Assembly (NCBI RefSeq): GCF_023824195.1
Contig: NZ_CP085442.1
Coordinates: 4,378,001-4,442,000 of the forward strand
Direction: 5' to 3'
Length of the DNA: 64,000 bases
From: Priestia megaterium
GTDB lineage: Bacteria > Bacillota > Bacilli > Bacillales > Bacillaceae_H
The notes beneath the pieces were generated by a model. The model worked only from the letters and a program-made list of their open reading frames with translations, searched no databases and was not told where the DNA came from. The translations under genes were made by a program, and so were the position numbers. Of this stretch, positions 54,663-64,000 are shown piece by piece (the first letter of the stretch is position 1; the number at the start of each line of letters is the position of its first letter).

Positions 54663-55304
54663 TTATAATACTTCATCATTTGCTAATGCTACTAGTAATT
54701 TTGTAATATTTGTTTTGGTAATGCGTCCCACCACTTCAAAATTGCCGTCTCCCTCTTTAATAACGGGCATAGCATCAATCTGTTTTTCAATTAAGATCTT
54801 AGCAATATCAATTAACAAATCTTCGCGATAGCAATATGTAATGTTGGGCATTCTCGTCATGATAATATGAACAGGAATAGATGTGAGCTCTTGCTTTCCG
54901 ATACTCGCGCGCAATAAATCTTTACGCGACAGTACTCCCACTAGCTGGGATTTCTCATCCACTACAAAAAGGGTCCCCACGTCTTCTAGAAACATTGTAC
55001 AAATAGCATCATATACCGACACATTTTCGTTCACGACTACCGGGATAGACTGATATTCTTGCACCTGTATTTTTTTTATTTTATCTGTAAGAAGCTGTGC
55101 TCCTGTTTTACCTGTGTAAAAGTAACCTACGCGCGGTCGCGCTTCTAAATAACCAGCCATTGTTAAAATAGCCAAGTCCGGTCTTAGCGTTGCCCGCGTA
55201 AGGCTAAGCTGATCTGCAATATGCTCGCCTGTAATAGGGCCTTCGTCTTTGACAATTTGCAAAATTTGTTCTTGTCGTTTGTTCAGTTCGATTGTACTCA
55301 CCAC
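54663..55304 (-). CDS. ccpN: Gluconeogenesis repressor CcpN
   Basis: A 213-aa repressor with an N-terminal winged helix (KRQEQILQIVKDEGPITGEHIADQLSLTRATLRPDLAIL, given here in part as the recognition region about 8-46) and two CBS domains (about 75-205) that sense nucleotides. It represses gapB and pckA in the presence of glucose in B. subtilis. The start is GTG 55304 (or GTG 55301) next to AGGTG. It is followed by yqfL. The glyQ-glyS pair expected upstream is absent. Confidence 0.92.
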   Translation of the reverse strand: MVSTIELNKRQEQILQIVKDEGPITGEHIADQLSLTRATLRPDLAILTMAGYLEARPRVGYFYTGKTGAQLLTDKIKKIQVQEYQSIPVVVNENVSVYDAICTMFLEDVGTLFVVDEKSQLVGVLSRKDLLRASIGKQELTSIPVHIIMTRMPNITYCYREDLLIDIAKILIEKQIDAMPVIKEGDGNFEVVGRITKTNITKLLVALANDEVL

Positions 55305-55486
55305 CTAATCATTAAATGTGACATACTATTTATAAAACATTATATACTTTTTAAGCAAAAGTAAAAGCTATAACTTATTAATTTTAGCATTTTATCTTTT
55401 TAGAATGCCGTTTATTTTACCACGGCTTCTCAAAAAAAGCAGGCATTACGCTTACAATAAGCGAAACTGCCCCTTCGCTCCACAGT

Positions 55487-55521
55487 AAAAAGGGTGTCCC
55501 CTACACAATACGAGGCACCCT
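55487..55521 (-). terminator. Terminator of the era-recO transcript
   Basis: AGGGTG pairs with CACCCT, extended by CTC/GGG past one mismatch, and followed on the minus strand by TTTTT. Confidence 0.7.
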
Positions 55522-55559
55522 AGCGACAGCAATTCCTTGCATATCACTGATTATCTTTT

Positions 55560-56324
55560 CTATTTCTGATCAGAGAGCGATTGTTTTAAAGACTCCATCT
55601 GATTCAAAAACCGCTTTGTTTTTAAAAACAATCCTGAATATTCTTCGTAATATTGATCAATTACAAACTTTAATTGTTTTTTTGTTTCGGGCTTAACAGA
55701 AATAGAACCTAATCGCTTTAAATCAATGTAATAAAATAGCCTTAATAGTTTAACCGTCATCGGACTAATTTTCAAATGATAAGGATCTTTTTCTAAGCAT
55801 CGATGACAAATAAACCCGCCTTCTCGAATGGAAAAATGAAATGTTCCTTCACCTCGATGGCAGACTGCACATTCATTTAATGTAGGATGAAGACCTAGAA
55901 CGTTTAACATTTTCATTTCATAAATAAATGTTAAGATCTCTGCATCATACTCTTCGTTCATATAATGAATGGTTTGGTGCAGCAGTTCAAATAGAAATGG
56001 ATTTGGTTTATTGTTCTCAGTAGCTTTATCCGTTAATTCAAGAATATAAGAAGCATACGCTGTTGTGAAGATATCTTCGCGTATGCTTCTCATAGATGAG
56101 ATAACTTCTCCTTGATGGAGAGTACCCATTCCTGAACCTGCTTGTATAAAAAAGTATCCATACGTAAATAATTGTGTGACGGAAGCTAAGCGACTACTGG
56201 GCTTTTTTGCTCCTCTTGCCATGAGACCCACTTTTCCGAGTTCACGTGAATAAATGGTGACAATTTTATTTGATTCACCGTAATCATTCGTTCGAATGAC
56301 AATTCCTTCACACTTTTTAAACAA
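55560..56324 (-). CDS. recO: DNA repair protein RecO
   Basis: Helps load RecA with RecF/RecR. The 254-aa protein has an N-terminal OB fold ([26 protein letters not shown]) and a C-terminal zinc-finger-bearing helical domain with CAVCHRGEG and CHRCLEKDP. The start is TTG 56324 with a weak GGTGATG site. It is the last gene of the dgkA-cdd-era-yqzL-recO group. Confidence 0.92.
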   Translation of the reverse strand: MFKKCEGIVIRTNDYGESNKIVTIYSRELGKVGLMARGAKKPSSRLASVTQLFTYGYFFIQAGSGMGTLHQGEVISSMRSIREDIFTTAYASYILELTDKATENNKPNPFLFELLHQTIHYMNEEYDAEILTFIYEMKMLNVLGLHPTLNECAVCHRGEGTFHFSIREGGFICHRCLEKDPYHLKISPMTVKLLRLFYYIDLKRLGSISVKPETKKQLKFVIDQYYEEYSGLFLKTKRFLNQMESLKQSLSDQK

Positions 56325-56351
56325 TCATCATCACCGCCATCTTACAGAAGG

Positions 56352-56495
56352 CTAAGACAAGGGAGAATTGAGACTTTCGCTGTTGTCCTCATATGTTTCG
56401 GGTCTTTCTTTCACTTCATTTTCAAGTTCCTTAAAAATGAGATAAGTATCAATGCTACCTGTTTGTGAAAAAATGTTCCAAGTAAAATTCAACAT
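56352..56495 (-). CDS. yqzL: YqzL family small protein
   Basis: A 47-aa protein beginning MLNFTWNIFSQTGSIDTYLIF and continuing with an acidic tail, the YqzL family that always sits between era and recO in Bacillus. ATG 56495 stands after GGTGGGAG. The function is unknown. Confidence 0.85.
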   Translation of the reverse strand: MLNFTWNIFSQTGSIDTYLIFKELENEVKERPETYEDNSESLNSPLS

Positions 56496-56650
56496 AGAAC
56501 TCCCACCTTTCTAACCATAAAGATCAGATACATATTTCAATTCCTTATGTTTAGAATAGCCTTCCGACGTAAAATCATGTAACACAATTTTTTACAAATT
56601 ACCTTCTTTTATGAAGGGATATAAATCGACGCAAACAAGAATTCAAATGA

Positions 56651-57947
<1,297 letters not shown>

Positions 57948-58038
57948 TTATCCGCTCTCCTTTTGCGCTTCTACATGTCTTTTAACTTGTCCTTTTTTAT
58001 TATACCACGGGGGTGTAAAGAACCAAAAAGAATCCTTT

Positions 58039-58410
58039 TTAAAACAAATACTTTAAGAAAATAATTCCTCCTATAAGGACAGCAAAACACGCATAGACCA
58101 ACACCGCCGCTGCAGCTGCATCTTTTGCGTGTTTTGCTAGTATGTGATATTCAGGAGAAACTAAATCGACAACTTTTTCAACCGCTGTATTCATTAACTC
58201 CAAGCTGAACATGCCTGCAATCAGAAGCAGCACAACCGTCCATTCACCAGCTGTAATTGACAGCACGGTGCCTAAGAGAAGGACGATGAAAGAAGCTGCT
58301 ACGTGAATTTGCATATTTCTCTGTGTTTTACAAACATAGAGAAACCCTTCTATTGCATAACCAAAGCTACTGACAACCTTAGCTATCCCTTTTTTATCGC
58401 GAGAGTCCAT
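58039..58410 (-). CDS. dgkA: Undecaprenol kinase DgkA
   Basis: A small integral membrane lipid kinase, 123 aa, with three or four membrane helices and the signature ELMNTAVEKVVDL (about 69-81). In Gram-positives it phosphorylates undecaprenol rather than diacylglycerol. It overlaps ybeY by 17 bp; no strong ribosome site, so coupled translation is likely. Confidence 0.92.
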   Translation of the reverse strand: MDSRDKKGIAKVVSSFGYAIEGFLYVCKTQRNMQIHVAASFIVLLLGTVLSITAGEWTVVLLLIAGMFSLELMNTAVEKVVDLVSPEYHILAKHAKDAAAAAVLVYACFAVLIGGIIFLKYLF

Positions 58411-58864
58411 ATTGTTCTAAAATATCTTTTTGACGTGTAAACATCTCTTTTTCATCTTCTGATGTTTCATGGTCATATCCAAGCAAGTGCAAGAAACCGT
58501 GAACCGTTAAGAATCCTAGCTCCCTCATAAACGAGTGATTGTATTCTTCTGCTTGCTCATGAGCTTTTGGAATCGAAATGACAATGTCCCCTAGGACTCT
58601 TGGCATCTCATCTCCGATAATTTGCATTTCATCTTCGCCCATTTCTTCTAGCGCAAATGATATTACATCCGTTGGCTGATTTTTATGGCGGTATTGATGA
58701 TTGATTTCTTGAATTCGATCATTATCCACAAATGTAACGGATACTTCTGCATCCTCTTGCAGATTTTCATATATAGCAGCGGCTTCAAGCAGCTTTTCAA
58801 GCTCTTTTTGCTGCTCTTCACTCACTTCGTTTGTTTCATCAATAAAATCAATAACTAAACTCAT
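58394..58864 (-). CDS. ybeY: Endoribonuclease YbeY, rRNA maturation factor
   Basis: A 156-aa zinc RNase needed for 16S rRNA 3'-end processing. The zinc site is HGFLHLLGYDHE (H-x3-H-x5-H, about 121-131). ATG 58864 overlaps the pgpH stop (ATGA). Confidence 0.95.
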   Translation of the reverse strand: MSLVIDFIDETNEVSEEQQKELEKLLEAAAIYENLQEDAEVSVTFVDNDRIQEINHQYRHKNQPTDVISFALEEMGEDEMQIIGDEMPRVLGDIVISIPKAHEQAEEYNHSFMRELGFLTVHGFLHLLGYDHETSEDEKEMFTRQKDILEQYGLSR

Positions 58865-60999
58865 ACCTTCACCTTCTCTTTTTTTATCTCTGGATATTCG
58901 ATTCGGGAATGAAAAATCCCATTTAAAGTTTCACATAGTGCTTGGCGAATTAACTCTAGCTCTTTGAGCGTTACGTTACACTCGCTAAGCTGCCCATCCT
59001 GCAAGCGATCTTTAATAATATTTCGCACCAAGTTCTCAATTTTTTCCGGAGTCGGATTGGACATTGACCTTACGGCTGCTTCTACACTATCAGCTATGCA
59101 AATAACCGCTGCTTCTTTCGACTGAGGCTTTGGTCCAGGATAGCGATATTCTTTTTCATCAATTTTTTCTTCTGTCTGTTCAAGTGCCTTATGATAGAAA
59201 AACTTAAGCAGGGTCGTTCCGTGATGCTGCTCTGCAATATCTACAATCTCTTTTGGAAACTTGTGATTTCGCAAAATGGTAGCTCCATCTGTAGCATGTG
59301 CGATTATAATATTTTTACTAGTCTTCGGACTTAGTTTATCATGCGGATTGGTAATATTCATTTGATTTTCAATAAAATACTGCGGTCGCTTCGTTTTACC
59401 AATATCGTGGTAATAAGCCCCCACTCTCGCTAATAAACCGTTAGCTCCTATCGTTTCGCACGCCGCTTCAGATAAGTTTGCCACCATTACACTGTGATGA
59501 TACGTCCCCGGTGTTTCAGTTAAGATTTTGCGTAATAGCGGATGATTAGGACTCGATAATTCAATCAGCTTCATCGTAGATAAAATGCCAAATCCACTTT
59601 CAAAAAACGGAAGCAAACCTATAGTTAAAACGGACGCAATAACACCAGATGCAATTGACATCATGCTGTAATAGCCAAGCTCTACAGTGCCGATTTGGCC
59701 ATTTTTAATAAAAATAATAGCAAAGCTGATAATTACGTTTACCATAGCCACAAATAGACCTGCCTGCAAAATCCGTGAACGCCTGTGCTGCCTGCTTAAA
59801 AATAAAATAGCAGCAATATTGCTAATTAAAAAGTAGATCCCAATGTTCATATTAAACGAGGTTGTCAATTCACCATTAAAAATAATGCTTCCACAAATAG
59901 CAAATACAATGCTTGATAAAATAGCAATGCGTTCATCCATTAAAATTCGAATCAGTAAACCTCCCACCGCAACAGGAGCTAAGAAACCAATTTCCGATAA
60001 ATCAATTTGCTGAAACAAGCTTAAAATTTTCATGAGGCCAATCGTAATGGTTGCTACCAATACATACAGCAACAAGGGCTGATATGTATTGGTGTGAAAC
60101 TCACGCAAATAGTAAATGAGGCCCGCTATCATCATCACAATTAGCAAAGCTAATCCCGCAAAAGGCTGAATAGATCCTTTATTATTCAACAATCCCGCGA
60201 GCTGGAGCTGACGATATATATCAGGATTAATAAGCTGATTTTCTTCTACAATAATCTGGCCTTGTTTGATTCGCACAGGCTCCACTTTTTCCACAGCTGC
60301 TTGGCGGTTTTCAGCTGTTTTTTGCGGATCATAAATCACATTTGGAATGATAGCGAATTTAGCAATTGCATTCATTGAATCCTTTAGGGAGTTGCTGACA
60401 TTGGTGTAAACAAGCTGACTTTCTACCTGGTCTTTTTTCTCTTCTACATCGCTAATCTTCACTTGATCTTTCATCACATGATGAACGGCCGTGACTACAG
60501 CGTCTTTCGCAATCGATAAATCACTGTTAGAAGACTGAAGCAACTGCTTAATGGTATCCTTTGGCAAGTTTTTTTGAATGTCTTCAGGAAGCTTGTCTTC
60601 TAGCATTTTTTGTTTGGTTTTTAATACGGCATCGATACTATCATCTTCATGATCTTCTTTTTCATATTCCGTATTAACTTCCATCATCGCATCAAAAATA
60701 GATGCAACAAGATCGACTTGGTTCTGTGCGTATTCTGTTTTTTGTGTATACACATCTTCAACGGCTTGTTCTGCCTCTGCCCGTTTTTTCTCTGTGCTCT
60801 CTTTATCTTCAATGGTAACGGGTGAGTAAATGGTTTGCGGGGAAATAGACAGTAATCTGAGATCTAATTCCTGCGGCTTTACATTGCTATACATAGACGC
60901 AAACATCATTACACCTAACAAGGCATATAACCCAATTTGAATTAACCGTAATCGCTCGATCTGTGCCATTGTTTGCTTGATTATCCGAAACGTTGACAC
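58861..60999 (-). CDS. pgpH: c-di-AMP phosphodiesterase PgpH (7TM-HD family)
   Basis: A 712-aa membrane protein: one N-terminal helix, a large extracytoplasmic 7TMR-HDED domain (about 45-275), seven membrane helices (about 275-465), and a cytosolic HD domain with HHSVMVANL and YYHDIGKTKRP, then HATDGATIL and EQHHGTT. It hydrolyses c-di-AMP and so tunes potassium and osmotic balance. GTG 60999 stands after GGGGG. It follows phoH with a hairpin between them. Confidence 0.93.
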   Translation of the reverse strand: MSTFRIIKQTMAQIERLRLIQIGLYALLGVMMFASMYSNVKPQELDLRLLSISPQTIYSPVTIEDKESTEKKRAEAEQAVEDVYTQKTEYAQNQVDLVASIFDAMMEVNTEYEKEDHEDDSIDAVLKTKQKMLEDKLPEDIQKNLPKDTIKQLLQSSNSDLSIAKDAVVTAVHHVMKDQVKISDVEEKKDQVESQLVYTNVSNSLKDSMNAIAKFAIIPNVIYDPQKTAENRQAAVEKVEPVRIKQGQIIVEENQLINPDIYRQLQLAGLLNNKGSIQPFAGLALLIVMMIAGLIYYLREFHTNTYQPLLLYVLVATITIGLMKILSLFQQIDLSEIGFLAPVAVGGLLIRILMDERIAILSSIVFAICGSIIFNGELTTSFNMNIGIYFLISNIAAILFLSRQHRRSRILQAGLFVAMVNVIISFAIIFIKNGQIGTVELGYYSMMSIASGVIASVLTIGLLPFFESGFGILSTMKLIELSSPNHPLLRKILTETPGTYHHSVMVANLSEAACETIGANGLLARVGAYYHDIGKTKRPQYFIENQMNITNPHDKLSPKTSKNIIIAHATDGATILRNHKFPKEIVDIAEQHHGTTLLKFFYHKALEQTEEKIDEKEYRYPGPKPQSKEAAVICIADSVEAAVRSMSNPTPEKIENLVRNIIKDRLQDGQLSECNVTLKELELIRQALCETLNGIFHSRIEYPEIKKEKVKV

Positions 61000-61014
61000 A
61001 AACGTACCCCCTTT

Positions 61015-61050
61015 TACAAAAAATAGACCCTATTAAGAAAGGGTCTTTTG
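61015..61050 (-). terminator. Hairpin between phoH and pgpH (possible attenuating terminator)
   Basis: GACCCT pairs with AGGGTC (extended by AAAA/TTTT) and is followed on the minus strand by a T-rich run. The phoH stop lies inside, so it may reduce readthrough into pgpH. Confidence 0.6.
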
Positions 61051-62007
61051 GTCAGCTTGTTCGTACGCTTGAATGATGCGTCCCACAAGTGGATGGCGCA
61101 CAACATCTGACTGTTCTAGATGAACAAACGAAATACCTTTAACATTGGTCAGGATTTTCGAGACAGCCGCTAGACCAGACTGAGCTCCTTTTGGTAAATC
61201 AATTTGTGAAATATCTCCTGTAATCACCATTTTAGACCCAAATCCTAGTCGTGTTAAAAACATCTTCATTTGCGCCATCGTGGTGTTTTGTGCTTCGTCT
61301 AAGATAACAAACGCATCATCTAGTGTACGGCCTCGCATATAAGCAAGGGGTGCTATTTCAATAACTCCGCGTTCGATTAGGCGTTGCGTATGTTCTGTTC
61401 CTAATACATCATGTAAGGCATCGTACAGAGGACGCAAGTACGGATCTACTTTTTCTTTCAAATCTCCTGGCAAGAAGCCAAGACTTTCACCTGCTTCAAC
61501 AGCAGGACGTGTTAAAATAATACGCTGTACGTGACCATTTTTAAGAGCATTAACGGCCATGACAACGGCTAAATACGTTTTGCCGGTACCAGCAGGCCCA
61601 ATTCCAAATACCAAATCATTTTTCTTAATAGCAGAAATGTATTGACTTTGTCCTAATGTCTTAACACGAATAGTCTTACCTTTTACATTTTTACCAATTT
61701 CTTCTTCATATACATCTTCAAAAAACTCGAGAGAATTTTTCTTAGCTAATTGAATCGCATACACAACATCTCGTTCAGATATGGAAATATTTTTTCGGAT
61801 AATGTTCAGTAACTTTTTAAGCATTTCTTCCACTAGCTGAACATTTTCTGTACTTCCGGAGACTACAACAGTCTCACCTCTTGAAATAATAGAGACCTGC
61901 ATTTCTTCTTCAATTCGCTTTAAATTCGCATCTTGTACGCCAAATAATGAAATGGCTTCGTTTGAATCATCAAGTTGTACGTTAATTGTTACTAGCTGTT
62001 CTGACAT
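61033..62007 (-). CDS. phoH: PhoH-like ATPase
   Basis: A 324-aa protein with an N-terminal KH-like part (about 1-90) and a PhoH P-loop domain: Walker A GPAGTGKTYLA (about 136-146) and Walker B FVILDEAQN. Family members bind RNA and are linked to ribosome maturation together with YbeY, whose gene is nearby. ATG 62007 follows GGAG. It is 3 bp after the yqfD stop. Confidence 0.93.
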   Translation of the reverse strand: MSEQLVTINVQLDDSNEAISLFGVQDANLKRIEEEMQVSIISRGETVVVSGSTENVQLVEEMLKKLLNIIRKNISISERDVVYAIQLAKKNSLEFFEDVYEEEIGKNVKGKTIRVKTLGQSQYISAIKKNDLVFGIGPAGTGKTYLAVVMAVNALKNGHVQRIILTRPAVEAGESLGFLPGDLKEKVDPYLRPLYDALHDVLGTEHTQRLIERGVIEIAPLAYMRGRTLDDAFVILDEAQNTTMAQMKMFLTRLGFGSKMVITGDISQIDLPKGAQSGLAAVSKILTNVKGISFVHLEQSDVVRHPLVGRIIQAYEQADQKTLS

Positions 62008-62010
62008 TCA

Positions 62011-63198
62011 TCAATCTCCTTGAATAATTGGTTGAGTGTTCGCAATATTTTCTATAACTTGGTAATGTATTGATAATCTAACTTTACCATTGTCCTGTTC
62101 TTGGTGCAAAACTTTTTCACCTTTTATTTTAGCATCCTCACCTAAAGTTGATAGTAATTTTTTTCGACCGATTTCCAAAGCTTTTTCCACCGCCTCTTGT
62201 TTAGAATAGACGCGCTGCGAGTTCTGTTCTTCTCGTACAGCAACTATCTCATACGACAGAGGTAATTTCCATTTAAAAAAATAGAGTGGATGCTCCACTT
62301 TTTCTGTCACCTTTGAGCCGTATTTTTCTTTGTTAAAAGCCCAAAGAGGCATTTTAAAAGCTTGAAAATCTAAATAGTGCTTCGTATATCCATTACCCGT
62401 TAATACCTGAAAATCAGTTTTTAAAGGCACTTCTACCTCAGACTTATACCATGTTTCACCGTAGACTTTCCCTTTAGCAGCTACTACTTTTTTATTTTTT
62501 TCGTTTCCAATAATACCGGAAACTAAGACCTCGCCTTCATTGACAAAATCATTAACCTTGACTAAAGGTTGTCCTTTTTCGACAAACAAATTCGTAATAA
62601 TGGCTTTCTTTTTAGCAATTAAATGTTGGTAAGGTGTTTTTTGCTGAGCCTTGGGTTCATTTTTTTCAACCACTTGGAAGTGATAAGAAGTGCCGCGCAC
62701 TTCTACTCCCACCCAGGTAATATTGTTCATATTATCCGTTAAATAGCGCTGAATTTTTTCAGGACTCTCTAACAGAAATTGAAACTCTCCTCTTTTTACA
62801 CCTATTTTGGCAAGCTGCTTAGTCATTTGATGTTCTGTTTGTGGTTCTGCACCGCTAATTTCCACTTTCCACACCATGTTGGAAAGCAAACCAAGAATAA
62901 TAAAAAAAGAAAGAAAACCTAAAGCAAATCCACTATTTTTGATCACTCGTTTTGTTAAAAAAGGAAAACCTCTGCCTCTTATAAAATAAATTTTACAATC
63001 TGCGTTGCGAATTAGTATACGAATTTTCTTTACATCTTTCAATAATATCGTTGCTGTCGCTAGCTGACCGTCAACTTTATGGACATTCGAAATCATAATC
63101 TGTTGTCTCACACAATTATTTAAGAAACGTTCAATTCCTTTTCCAACAATTCGAATACGTACGGTACCAATAACAAAGTTTGTCCATCCATTCTTCAT
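62011..63198 (-). CDS. yqfD: Sporulation protein YqfD
   Basis: A 395-aa protein with one membrane helix (about 93-110) and a large extracytoplasmic domain with [24 protein letters not shown], a barrel-sandwich-like segment. B. subtilis yqfD is transcribed by sigma-E in the mother cell; the exact role is unknown. ATG 63198 follows AAGGAGG. Operon with yqfC 16 bp upstream. Confidence 0.9.
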   Translation of the reverse strand: MKNGWTNFVIGTVRIRIVGKGIERFLNNCVRQQIMISNVHKVDGQLATATILLKDVKKIRILIRNADCKIYFIRGRGFPFLTKRVIKNSGFALGFLSFFIILGLLSNMVWKVEISGAEPQTEHQMTKQLAKIGVKRGEFQFLLESPEKIQRYLTDNMNNITWVGVEVRGTSYHFQVVEKNEPKAQQKTPYQHLIAKKKAIITNLFVEKGQPLVKVNDFVNEGEVLVSGIIGNEKNKKVVAAKGKVYGETWYKSEVEVPLKTDFQVLTGNGYTKHYLDFQAFKMPLWAFNKEKYGSKVTEKVEHPLYFFKWKLPLSYEIVAVREEQNSQRVYSKQEAVEKALEIGRKKLLSTLGEDAKIKGEKVLHQEQDNGKVRLSIHYQVIENIANTQPIIQGD

Positions 63199-63214
63199 TT
63201 TTTTCCTCCTTGTG

Positions 63215-63499
63215 TTATTGTTCTAAATAAAGAACTTGATTGATTTTACCTTCTAAAACCAGTTCTTCTGGCAGTATTACTTTAATGACCAGTCCTTCAC
63301 CTCGAATTAACATTTGTCCCTGTTTTAGTAACACGCGTATTTCAGTATCAGAAAAGGCTAATAAACCTTTATGATTTTCAATATAAATGTGTATTTGTCC
63401 AACTAACGTAATACGGGGAAGATCCATTAATACATCAGCGGGTAGTTCCATTGTTTTGGTCATCCATCTTTTCATTTGGTGTCTCCACTTTTTGCTCAT
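63215..63499 (-). CDS. yqfC: Sporulation protein YqfC
   Basis: A 94-aa protein of the YabP/YqfC family with a basic N-terminus and beta-rich core ([19 protein letters not shown]). Family members are mother-cell proteins of the spore envelope pathway. ATG 63499 is served by AAAGGGGG, which lies in the 3' arm of a stable hairpin (63506-63542). Confidence 0.9.
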   Translation of the reverse strand: MSKKWRHQMKRWMTKTMELPADVLMDLPRITLVGQIHIYIENHKGLLAFSDTEIRVLLKQGQMLIRGEGLVIKVILPEELVLEGKINQVLYLEQ

Positions 63500-63505
63500 A
63501 AAAAG

Positions 63506-63542
63506 AACCCCCTTTCATCTCATGTTTATGAGAAAGGGGGTT
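63506..63542 (-). terminator. Hairpin between the YqfB-like gene and yqfC that contains the yqfC ribosome site
   Basis: AACCCCCTTTC pairs with GAAAGGGGGTT, with an extra CTCAT/ATGAG inner stem, followed on the minus strand by CTTTTT. It can terminate the upstream gene and also masks the Shine-Dalgarno of yqfC. Confidence 0.75.
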
Positions 63543-63558
63543 AATGTATCACATCTAT

Positions 63559-64000
63559 TTATCGTTTATATTTACGTTGTTTCGATTTTGGCGGCCCTAG
63601 AATTTCGGACCATATCACTCCTTGAACAGCTTCTTTACGAGAAATGGGCTTAAAAACGTTTTTCTCACCCGTGATTTTTGGTTTGTCAACTGTGATTTTC
63701 TTTTGAATAGACGGTTCATGATACGAACGATTTTTTAGCTCTTCCAATTTTTCTTGCAAAGGATTTGTTTCTGCTGAAGGAACAGTTTCTGGCTCCATAC
63801 GAGCTGTTTTTGGCTCTTCTTTGACAGGGCGGTATCTAGGTCTTTCCCGCCTTGAAGGATTGTTTACAGGAGGCATAGGAGCTCTTTTAGAACGCTGCTG
63901 TTCTTCCTCTTTTGACTGAGCCATAAAACGCTGCACAACGTTAAAAATAATCCCTCCAATGATGACAAAAATGAAAGCATTATTAATAATTAGTTTAATA
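63559..64000 (-). CDS. Membrane-anchored hydrophilic protein, 5' end beyond the window
   Basis: At least 146 aa are visible. A hydrophobic helix (IINNAFIFVIIGGIIFNVV) near the edge is followed by a long polar stretch rich in Glu, Lys, Arg and Pro (RRERPRYRPVKEEPK), with a conserved-looking end (RKEAVQGVIWSEILGPPKSK). The position suggests the yqfB slot of B. subtilis, but I cannot confirm it. No start with a ribosome site lies inside the window, so the gene probably begins further on. Confidence 0.6.
   Translation of the reverse strand, partial: IKLIINNAFIFVIIGGIIFNVVQRFMAQSKEEEQQRSKRAPMPPVNNPSRRERPRYRPVKEEPKTARMEPETVPSAETNPLQEKLEELKNRSYHEPSIQKKITVDKPKITGEKNVFKPISRKEAVQGVIWSEILGPPKSKQRKYKR

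Noticed and set aside
55320..55560. Possible T-box leader left from glyQS
   Set aside because: No AGGGTGGNACCGCG-type T-box core; the CACCCT/AGGGTG hairpin is a simple terminator for recO.

Overview
The window is an AT-rich piece of a low-GC Gram-positive chromosome, almost certainly Priestia (Bacillus) megaterium or a very close relative. The gene order follows the B. subtilis yqhM-to-yqfB stretch nearly gene for gene (lipM, yqhL, gcvPB/PA/T, yqhH, yqhG, comG operon, mgsR, yqgY/X/W/T, glcK, gluP, rpmG, phoU/pstB, pbpA, yqgE, sodA, yqgC/B, ispG, zur, nfo, cshB, ispH, yqfO, trmK, cccA, sigA, dnaG, yqfL, ccpN, recO, era, cdd, dgkA, ybeY, pgpH, phoH, yqfD/C). Typical Bacillus start signals (strong GGAGG sites; many GTG and TTG starts) and compact U-tailed terminators fit this. 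Identification of the species is inference.

Layout. 1-5500: lipoyl/glycine-cleavage block (lipM, rhodanese yqhL, gcvPB-gcvPA-gcvT behind a glycine riboswitch). 5650-8350: SNF2-type helicase yqhH, yqhG, yqzE. 8395-12354: the seven-gene comG pseudopilus operon for DNA uptake. 12600-20400: stress regulator mgsR, small conserved membrane proteins, a metallo-hydrolase, a cell-wall carboxypeptidase, glucokinase, rhomboid protease, folate enzyme and a zinc-ligand-less ribosomal protein L33. 20641-25722: a three-gene glycan operon that breaks the B. subtilis order. 25880-28300: phoU and pstB behind a PhoP-type promoter, bracketed by two copies of a dispersed repeat. 28300-33850: pbpA, yqgE, sodA, five tRNA genes, yqgC. 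34200-41700: membrane proteins, ispG, a nucleotidase, and a Zur-controlled znuC-znuB-zur operon. 41750-49600: nfo, cshB, yqfQ, ispH, yqfO, trmK, cytochrome c550 and a catabolite-controlled acyl-CoA dehydrogenase. 49995-64000: the macromolecular-synthesis block sigA-dnaG followed by yqxD, yqfL, ccpN, recO, yqzL, era, cdd, dgkA, ybeY, pgpH, phoH, yqfD, yqfC.

Where the window departs from the expected order is where it is most interesting. (i) The glycan operon at 20.6-25.7 kb encodes a DUF4912-like protein, a GT4 glycosyltransferase fused to what looks like a catalytically dead GH57/DUF1957 domain, and a sugar nucleotidyltransferase fused to a beta-helix and a phosphomannomutase-like domain that has lost its serine motif. 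(ii) pstB-phoU retain a PhoP promoter, but pstS, pstC and pstA are missing from this locus, and MITE-like repeats carrying strong terminator hairpins abut pbpA and phoU. (iii) sinI/sinR-tasA-sipW-tapA and glyQ/glyS are absent from their usual slots. (iv) Helically phased repeats lie upstream of mgsR, and related repeats lie upstream of comGA. (v) yqxD has no ordinary start codon. No phage, insertion-sequence transposase, CRISPR array or rRNA operon was seen.
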